Below are positions 1 through 5,717 of a stretch of DNA of 17,665 nucleotides, in pieces. A program made the translations under genes and the position numbers. How positions within the stretch are numbered: position 1 is the first letter of the stretch; the number at the start of each line of letters is the position of its first letter. The notes under the pieces are model-generated. The model was given only the letters and a program-made list of their open reading frames with translations. It made no database searches and was not told where the DNA came from. The DNA comes from Myxococcota bacterium. GTDB lineage: Bacteria > Myxococcota_C > UBA6777. The stretch covers positions 17,441-35,105 of the forward strand of contig JAKLKB010000138.1 in NCBI GenBank assembly GCA_023150835.1, written 5' to 3'.

Positions 1-1583
1 GGCCGTGTTGTGTTCGGGGGTGGGATTGGTGGTGGAGGTGTCGGCAGAACGGCCCCAGCATCGGGGGGATTGGGGATTGTACGGATGGTCGGAGGGGGCG
101 ACGGAGGATTGTCTTTGGGGAGGGAGCCGGGCAGCCATCCCATGAAATGGGCCGCGACTGCGCCGCTTGTGAGCAAGACAAAACCAAAAAGTGCCCAGAT
201 CCAGACGCCACCGCCTCCACCAGCATCACGACGACGCCGCGCATAGGGGTTGTCTTCGTCTTCAAGCTCCATCGGAAGGCCCAGATCGGGGCCTGTGTGA
301 TGACGAGGCATCGCCATCGAAGGAACTTGCGGCGAAGAATAATTCGATTGAAGCGAAGAATGGTGAGCGATATCGGCGTTGATGTCTGTGGGTTCAAAGC
401 CAAAGTGAGGCTCTTGGCGAACGAGGTCATCCATGACGGTCACTTCGGCAGCACCGATCCCAAACCCCGAACCTGTTTTTGCGCGGGGCGGAGTGAAGTT
501 GTGTCCGGTCGGAAGACTGGGCTTGGTGACGGGTCGGGGAACCGCAGAGATCCGATCTTGGGTGGAGAGCATCGGCGCAGAAGGAGGAGGATACGCAACA
601 TTCGGATGGACGGGCGAAACACGCGGTAGATCCAGAACCACTTGGGTCGATTCGGGGGGAGTGAACAGCCATTTGAGGAAGTCAGCGAGATGTTCGGGGC
701 CTACGGAGATCCCCATCTCGCGCAAAAAGCCTTCCATCTCATAACGAAACGCCGCTGCGGTGGGGTAGCGTTCTTCGCGATCTTTGGCGAGACCTTTCAT
801 CAGGATCGCTTCCAAACGCGGCGGGATATCGTAGCGCAGTTCACGCGGCGAAGGGATGCCTTCTTTCATCAGCTTATGAAAGCAAGCGAGCAGGTTATCG
901 CCATCGAACGGCTTGGTGGCGCACAACATCTCGTAGAGAACAACGGCGGTTGAAAACAGATCGCTGCGTCGATCAAGCTCGCGAGCCATCATCTGTTCGG
1001 GAGACATGTAACAGATCTTGCCCTTGGTATGGCCGACTTGTGTGCGACTGGAGCTGGTGCGGGCTTTGGCGATCCCAAAGTCGATCAGTTTGACGACGCC
1101 TGTGTGCGAGACAAGGATATTTTGGGGCGAAACATCGCGGTGAACCACGCCCATCGGGGTTCCATCGGCGGTGGTGCAATCGTGCGCGTAGCCCAACCCA
1201 AGGCATGTATCCGCGATAATGCGTACGGCGTACTCGATCGGAAAAGGTGTGTTTCGGCTCTTCAACTGTTCGCAGATCTGTTCGATATCGTAGCCGCGAA
1301 TGTACTCCATCGCGATGAAGTAGTTTTCGCCGTCATTTCCGAGATCAAAGATGTGAACAACGTTGGCGTGATTGAGGTTTGCGGCGATCCGCGCCTCATC
1401 GAGAAACATCGTGACAAGCTTATCGTCTTCTGCAAGATGCGGGAGGATCCGCTTGATCACCACATCTTTGGCAAAGCCTTCTGTGCCGTGTTGGCGAGCG
1501 AGCCAAACTTCGGCCATGCCACTGCTTCGCAGTTTCCGAAGGAGCGTGTACTTTCCGTGAGCGAAGGTTTCGCCTGGCTTCAT
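1..1583 (-). CDS. Transmembrane Ser/Thr protein kinase (3' end cut by window edge)
   Basis: Eukaryotic-type (Hanks) protein kinase that phosphorylates Ser/Thr on unidentified targets. I read it on the minus strand with no stop down to base 3, giving 527 visible residues. Seen: start MKPGETFAHGKY, ATP-loop remnant SSGMAEVW at 20-27, VVIK with the ATP-binding Lys44, catalytic loop HRDVSPQN from His148 (Asp150, Asn155), DFG at 168-170, and SPE in the APE position. After about residue 290 comes a Pro/Ser-rich linker, a basic RRRR stretch, one membrane helix at about 460-484, then a Pro-rich tail. Positive-inside reasoning puts the kinase in the cytoplasm and the tail outside. The first two Gly of the GxGxxG loop are absent, which also occurs in myxobacterial homologues. 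The ATG at 1583 starts the conserved domain at the usual distance. Its ribosome site is weak; the in-frame stop upstream leaves only non-ATG alternatives. Confidence 0.93.
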   Translation of the reverse strand, partial: MKPGETFAHGKYTLLRKLRSSGMAEVWLARQHGTEGFAKDVVIKRILPHLAEDDKLVTMFLDEARIAANLNHANVVHIFDLGNDGENYFIAMEYIRGYDIEQICEQLKSRNTPFPIEYAVRIIADTCLGLGYAHDCTTADGTPMGVVHRDVSPQNILVSHTGVVKLIDFGIAKARTSSSRTQVGHTKGKICYMSPEQMMARELDRRSDLFSTAVVLYEMLCATKPFDGDNLLACFHKLMKEGIPSPRELRYDIPPRLEAILMKGLAKDREERYPTAAAFRYEMEGFLREMGISVGPEHLADFLKWLFTPPESTQVVLDLPRVSPVHPNVAYPPPSAPMLSTQDRISAVPRPVTKPSLPTGHNFTPPRAKTGSGFGIGAAEVTVMDDLVRQEPHFGFEPTDINADIAHHSSLQSNYSSPQVPSMAMPRHHTGPDLGLPMELEDEDNPYARRRRDAGGGGGVWIWALFGFVLLTSGAVAAHFMGWLPGSLPKDNPPSPPPTIRTIPNPPDAGAVLPTPPPPIPPPNTTR

Positions 1584-1739
1584 CAAAACACCCGATATCT
1601 GGGCGACTTCGTCTATATTCCTCAACAGAGGCAACGAGCCGCGCTTCGTAAAAATGAAGGGATTGCGCTGTTTTCTGACAAGACGCAAACATCAAAGAAC
1701 AAAGATCACGATGGCTGCTGCGGCGTGATGGCGTCGCTC

Positions 1740-1768
1740 AATCTACCCCACAACACAACACGCGGCAA
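1740..1768 (-). promoter_or_regulatory. Candidate sigma70-like promoter for the kinase
   Basis: On the minus strand TTGCCG (1763-1768) and TAGATT (1740-1745) are separated by exactly 17 bp; each matches 4 of 6 consensus bases. It would give a leader of about 150 nt before the ATG at 1583. The match is modest and could be chance. Confidence 0.3.
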
Positions 1769-1802
1769 GAGCATCGTGCCACGAAGAATAGAACAGCCAT
1801 CC

Positions 1803-1946
1803 AAGAACACAAGCACCCAAAGCCTAAAGAACACAAGCACCCAAAGCCTGAAGAACACAAGCACCCAAAGCCTAAAGAACACAAGCACCCAAAGCCTGAA
1901 GAACACAAGCACTCAAAGCCTGAAGAACACAAGCGCCCGAGGCTAC
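1803..1946. repeat. Six tandem copies of a 24-bp repeat
   Basis: Copies start at 1803, 1827, 1851, 1875, 1899 and 1923. The first four differ only at the last base of the unit (A or G alternating). Copy 5 has one further change and copy 6 is degenerate. A poorer, unphased relic follows to about 1970. On the minus strand the core reads AGGCTTTGGGTGCTTGTG. The array lies between the TPR gene stop and the kinase, just upstream of the candidate kinase promoter. Function unknown. Confidence 0.95.
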
Positions 1947-1990
1947 CCAAAAACACAAACACCCCAAAAGCCCGCGACAACAGCACCGCG

Positions 1991-3139
1991 TTAGAGGCCG
2001 CTCGAAAACAAGAGGTGTGCTTGGCCTGTTTTTGTTTGGGCGTGTGTGGGAAAAGGACCGAGGTGCATCGCGGATTTCGCGGGCTTTTTGGCTCCAAAGC
2101 CGGGAGACAAAATAAAAAAGACGACAGCCCCTGCTGCAAAAAGGCCCGCACCACCGTACAAAAGATTGGCAACCAAGGCAGCGCTGCCTGCGTCGGCTTG
2201 GATCTTGGGGAGGTCGACTTGGTAGGTTTCAGGCTTTTTCCCGATCGCGAGCGTCGAGTTTGCACGAAGCCCCATAAAGATCGCGCCTCCGACCAACGCT
2301 GCGGCAAGGCCCGCCGACACGCCGCCCAAGATCAACATCAAGTTGGGTCCGCTTTTTGGTTTCTTCGATGGATCGGGCGTATCGGTCAATGGATCTTTGT
2401 CGCCGTCGGGCAAGATCGGATCGCGTGGAGAGACTTTGCGTTTTTCAGGCTCTTCGACGCGGCGTTCAGGGACGGGTTCTTCGACGCGCCGCTCAGGGAC
2501 GGGTTCTTCGCTACGGCGGCGTTCGGGGGCGGGTTCTTCGCTACGGCGGCGTTCGGGGGCGGGTTCTTCGACGCGCCGCTCGGGGGGAGGACGACGGCGC
2601 ACAGAAAAATCAAACCCACCGAAGCTGATCTTTCGGCGTTTTGGGGGAGGTTCGTCTTGGCGTTTTTCGGGTGCAGGTTCGTCTTGGCGTTTTTCGGGTG
2701 GGTCTCGGCGTTCAGGAGGGGCCTCTCTTCGAGCGACAGGTGGATCGCCACCGAGTCCAGATTGACTGCGCGCTTCTCGAAAGAGTTCTGACAAACGAGC
2801 GGGTGTTTGGGGTGGAAGCGCAACATTGTTGTCCACCTTGATGGCTTGTTTCATCGAATCGATGGCTTTGTCGCGGTCGCGCAGATAAGCGTGGCACAAA
2901 CCAACATACAACAAAGCACGTGCTTTTTCCGTCCCACTGCTGCTGCCTGCAAGGCGTTCAAAGATCGGCAAAGCGTCGCGGATCTCAAAGTTTTTGTAGT
3001 GTTCAACAGCCTTTTGAAAGTCCGAGGCGTTGGCCCAAACGCAAGGAGCAGCAAACAACATTCCCGTCAAAGCCGCGCAAAAGCCCAACCATCGGAGGAT
3101 ACGAAAACACTCATCTGCTGTGGTGTGGATGTATCTCAT
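1991..3139 (-). CDS. Exported TPR protein with PERR repeats and two C-terminal membrane helices
   Basis: Protein of 382 residues from the ATG at 3139; a GTG directly before it (3142) is an equally possible start. Seen: N-terminal signal sequence with hydrophobic core at about 17-35 and a likely cut after WANA (38); TPR-like helices at about 40-125, with the VDNNVALPPQTPARLSELF segment resembling the TPR-linked region of many myxobacterial envelope proteins; a Pro/Glu/Arg low-complexity stretch at about 130-235 built from PERR(V/RS)EEP units; and hydrophobic helices at about 266-290 and 319-345. Inferred role: an envelope scaffold or adaptor, with the TPR part outside the inner membrane. It follows the FGE-domain gene by 27 bp, so the two are probably co-transcribed. 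No specific family name can be given. Confidence 0.8.
   Translation of the reverse strand: MRYIHTTADECFRILRWLGFCAALTGMLFAAPCVWANASDFQKAVEHYKNFEIRDALPIFERLAGSSSGTEKARALLYVGLCHAYLRDRDKAIDSMKQAIKVDNNVALPPQTPARLSELFREARSQSGLGGDPPVARREAPPERRDPPEKRQDEPAPEKRQDEPPPKRRKISFGGFDFSVRRRPPPERRVEEPAPERRRSEEPAPERRRSEEPVPERRVEEPVPERRVEEPEKRKVSPRDPILPDGDKDPLTDTPDPSKKPKSGPNLMLILGGVSAGLAAALVGGAIFMGLRANSTLAIGKKPETYQVDLPKIQADAGSAALVANLLYGGAGLFAAGAVVFFILSPGFGAKKPAKSAMHLGPFPTHAQTKTGQAHLLFSSGL
2447..2590 (-). repeat. In-frame DNA repeats coding PERR units
   Basis: Imperfect repeats of 27-30 bp inside the TPR gene code five PERR units of 9 or 10 residues (residues 184-231). Neighbouring copies are nearly identical in DNA, for example the two units around 2505-2565, which points to recent slippage or unequal crossover. 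A related EKRQDEP pair lies just upstream in the protein. Confidence 0.85.
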
Positions 3140-3166
3140 CACAAAATCTCGCCTATGCTTGGGGTT

Positions 3167-5467
3167 TTAGGGTGCAAAGAAAAGAGGGCTTGCGCAACGG
3201 AAGCCGATATCCGCAGCACCTGCGCTTGGATCTGCGCTGTCTCTTTTTGAAGAAGAAAGCTCCACATCGGTCGAAAGATACGAGCCTCCGCGCACCACCC
3301 GTTTTTGTCCTGTGGTCGGACCTGTGGGGTTTTTGGCGGGGCCATTTTTGTAAGCATCTGCATCGTAGAAATCCGCCACCCACTCACGGACGTTGCCCGA
3401 AAGATGCAAGATCCCGTAAGGGCTTGCGCTCGTCAACAACGCGGTCACATCCACGGTGTTTTTGTCTGGGCAATCTTTGTAGTTGGCCTTCTGACAATCG
3501 GGCGAGTCGCTTCCCCACGGATAGGTGCGTTGGTCGAATGCGCGTGCAGCTTTTTCCCACTCAGCCTCGGTGGGCAGGCGCTTTCCACGAAATGCACAGT
3601 AGGTCTTCGCTTGTTCCCATGTCACGTGGATCACGGGGCGCTCGGCGTATTGGGCATTGTCGTAATAATCCGCGATGCTTCCAGAGCTTTTGTTACTTGG
3701 GGCGCTGCACTTTCCTTGGGTCACACATTCTTTGTACTGCTTGACGGAAACCTCGTAGGGATCGAGATAAAAAGCATCGACGGTGACGTCTCCGAGGGGT
3801 TCATCGGGATTTTTGCCCGAGCCGCGTTTGTAAGTTCCCGCAGGGATCAGCACCATCTGATCGAGTTCACAAGCGTCACCCAAACCAAATGACTCCACCC
3901 ACCCTGTTTGGTTCGGGCGCAAGATGCCTGCGGGTTGGTCGCTATTTTTGTTGGCGGGTTCAAAAACATCAGGGCAGAAGTCGAAGGAGTTTGGGCGGAG
4001 ATCGCGATCAAGGTCGCATTGTAGATCGACGCGAAACTGAAGAGGCGCATGTTCGACGCTATTGAGCGCCTTGCCGTCTTTGTCTTTGCCACCGATCAAA
4101 AACATCGCATCTCTCGCGATCACCGCAGCAGCCATCTCACGCGGCGTCACTTGCGTCACTTGGAGTAGCCCGTGGAGGCTACACAACCACGAATCCAAAC
4201 TGCCACCAAAGATATCTTTCGCGCCTTGCTTGTCTTTGATCGGCGCGAAATACAACTGCCCATCGAGCTTTCCGCTTCCGTCTTTTACGGCGTACAAAAA
4301 CAAACGGCGGATATCGGCGATCGCCTGAAACGTCGAAACTCCGTCTGGCAGAGAGGTGGTTTCGCACCATCCTTCGAGACTTCCGTCAGGCAAGAGGCGC
4401 GTCACCATGACTTTGCGTGTCTTGTTGGTGCTCAAAAAGTACAGCAGATGATGGTTTTGCAGCATATAACCTTTGTCGGGCGCAGGAAGAGCCGCCACAG
4501 GTTCGGGACTTCCGAGCGTTCCATCGGGCCTTAACAACATACGCTCTCCGTCCGCGCTCAGCGTTCCGTTGTTGTCGCCGCCCACCATGTACAGGTAACC
4601 GTATTGAAACGTGATCCCTGCTTCGAGGCGAACGCTATCCCAACTTCCTAAACGCCGAAACGCATCCAACGATCCATCGCTTTTGATCTGCGCACGCTCG
4701 ACCGTCTTGACGGGCTTTCCGTCGCTGCCTTTTCCACCCACCACCAAGATCGCGTTTTTATCGAAAAAAACGCTCGCGTTGACACGCGCATCATTGAGCT
4801 TCGGTCCTGTTTTCCACGCACCAAGGCGATTTTGGGTGTTCACTTCTGCATAAAAGCTCTCGTCTCCAGCGCTCCCATCGGCGGAACCACCGACGACGTA
4901 CACAAACACTTTTTGGGCGCTGCTGTCTTGATCGACACGACGGCGAAAGCCGTTGGAAACCGCCGCAGCACCGACCAGTTCTTTCGGTAGCGTCTCGGTA
5001 CTTGCCACAAACGCTTCTCCAAAACGCTCACAGTCGGACTGGTTGGGAACAGGGCAGACCAGCTTGTCTTTGGCTTGGGTGTAAGTGCATTGAGTGGTCG
5101 GATTTTCGGGGATTTTTTCGACAACGGCCTCTTCGGGGGTGCTGCTTTCTTCGGGGCTGCTGGCCTCTTCAGGCGTCCCCTCGGTCGCGTCCGCAACGAC
5201 CTCTTCTTGAGGCGCTTCGTTGATGGTCTCTGTTGGCAGCTCAACGGTTCCCGCCTTGACGCATTTGTTCGTGGCGGGGTTACATTCCCAACCGCTCAGA
5301 CACGGCGACTCGTTGGGGAATTCGGGATTGCGGAAACACGGGCGTCCTGCAAGATCCAAGGACTCCACGATACAGCCCGATTGGTAAGACACCAAAAAGC
5401 CCGCCAAACAACAAAAACACACAAGCAGAATCCCTCGAAACTTGTGCAGATCATCCTGATGAATCAT
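3167..5467 (-). CDS. Lipoprotein-like kelch / TSP3-like / FGE-sulfatase-domain protein
   Basis: Protein of 766 residues from the ATG at 5467, chosen because GGAG sits nine bases upstream; the TTG at 5485 is in frame but lacks a site. Order seen: hydrophobic leader at 12-28 ending in YQSGC (possible lipidated Cys32, though Gln at -3 is atypical); Cys-rich knot at 44-69; Glu/Pro/Thr linker at 75-120; a beta-propeller-like part at about 165-480 with VVGG, MVGG and LIGG kelch signatures; a degenerate thrombospondin type 3-like segment at 484-536 (CDLDRD, FCPDVFEP, GDACELD); and an FGE-sulfatase (SUMF1, PF03781-type) fold at 537-759 with IPAGTY, GKRLPTEAEWEKAAR, SGNVREWV, RGGSY and GFRCA. The cysteines used by true formylglycine-generating enzymes before GFRCA are absent, so a binding or structural role is more likely than sulfatase activation. 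Probably first gene of an operon with the TPR gene. Confidence 0.85.
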   Translation of the reverse strand: MIHQDDLHKFRGILLVCFCCLAGFLVSYQSGCIVESLDLAGRPCFRNPEFPNESPCLSGWECNPATNKCVKAGTVELPTETINEAPQEEVVADATEGTPEEASSPEESSTPEEAVVEKIPENPTTQCTYTQAKDKLVCPVPNQSDCERFGEAFVASTETLPKELVGAAAVSNGFRRRVDQDSSAQKVFVYVVGGSADGSAGDESFYAEVNTQNRLGAWKTGPKLNDARVNASVFFDKNAILVVGGKGSDGKPVKTVERAQIKSDGSLDAFRRLGSWDSVRLEAGITFQYGYLYMVGGDNNGTLSADGERMLLRPDGTLGSPEPVAALPAPDKGYMLQNHHLLYFLSTNKTRKVMVTRLLPDGSLEGWCETTSLPDGVSTFQAIADIRRLFLYAVKDGSGKLDGQLYFAPIKDKQGAKDIFGGSLDSWLCSLHGLLQVTQVTPREMAAAVIARDAMFLIGGKDKDGKALNSVEHAPLQFRVDLQCDLDRDLRPNSFDFCPDVFEPANKNSDQPAGILRPNQTGWVESFGLGDACELDQMVLIPAGTYKRGSGKNPDEPLGDVTVDAFYLDPYEVSVKQYKECVTQGKCSAPSNKSSGSIADYYDNAQYAERPVIHVTWEQAKTYCAFRGKRLPTEAEWEKAARAFDQRTYPWGSDSPDCQKANYKDCPDKNTVDVTALLTSASPYGILHLSGNVREWVADFYDADAYKNGPAKNPTGPTTGQKRVVRGGSYLSTDVELSSSKRDSADPSAGAADIGFRCASPLFFAP

Positions 5468-5476
5468 CGAAAAAAA

Positions 5477-5480
5477 CTCC
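5477..5480 (-). promoter_or_regulatory. Ribosome binding site fixing the FGE-domain gene start
   Basis: GGAG on the minus strand lies nine bases before the ATG at 5467 and favours that start over the upstream TTG at 5485. Confidence 0.65.
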
Positions 5481-5518
5481 AACAAAGAAAGCTACCTGCT
5501 GCGCGACTGCGCCCTAAG

Positions 5519-5547
5519 GTTGTAGCGAAACAGAATCCCCCCGTCAA
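5519..5547 (-). promoter_or_regulatory. Sigma70-like promoter of the FGE/TPR operon
   Basis: On the minus strand TTGACG (5542-5547) and TACAAC (5519-5524) are 17 bp apart, matching 5 of 6 and 4 of 6 consensus bases. It would start transcription near 5512 and give a leader of about 45 nt before the ATG at 5467. This is the best promoter match in the window. Confidence 0.55.
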
Positions 5548-5605
5548 GATCGGCTCCTTAGCGGCTTGTATCGTCAAGAAAAGAGGCCAGAGATTACGGT
5601 GGGCG

Positions 5606-5644
5606 CTCGCTTAGGCAAGTCGGCGGAGGTGGCGTAGTTTCAAC
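5606..5644 (-). repeat. Downstream copy of a 39-bp direct repeat
   Basis: Identical over 39 bp to 5679-5717, 73 bp away. This copy is outside any gene, just after the VWA gene stop. Read on the minus strand it would code the same final residues (LKLRHLRRLA and stop) as the VWA protein, in a frame that also reads WWVFIGGP just before. Confidence 0.95.
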
Positions 5645-5678
5645 GGGCCGCCGATAAACACCCACCATGCAAAGGAAA

Positions 5679-5717
5679 CTCGCTTAGGCAAGTCGGCGGA
5701 GGTGGCGTAGTTTCAAC
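5679..5717 (-). repeat. Upstream copy of the 39-bp direct repeat, holding the VWA gene stop
   Basis: Contains the last ten codons and TAA stop of the VWA/MopE gene. The identical copy lies at 5606-5644, so the gene's 3' end is partly duplicated. Confidence 0.95.

Larger units (their letters stand above)
1584..1990. other. 407-bp intergenic gap upstream of the kinase
   Basis: No convincing gene lies here. It holds a six-copy 24-bp tandem array, one candidate sigma70-like promoter facing the kinase, and about 150 bp of leader. Short open frames exist because the repeat length is a multiple of three, but none has a ribosome site or a recognisable domain. Confidence 0.6.

Noticed and set aside
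1706-1912. Small minus-strand frame coding an LVFFRLWV hydrophobic repeat
   Set aside because: It comes from the 24-bp array, starts at GTG with no ribosome site, and every frame through the array gives a similar 8-residue repeat.
1029-1994. 321-codon plus-strand frame ending in STQSLKNT repeats
   Set aside because: Its first half is antisense to the kinase catalytic domain and its second half is just the translated 24-bp array.
5468-5485. Upstream TTG start for the FGE-domain gene
   Set aside because: The ATG at 5467 has a well-spaced GGAG site, which in fact lies inside the extra codons of the longer frame.
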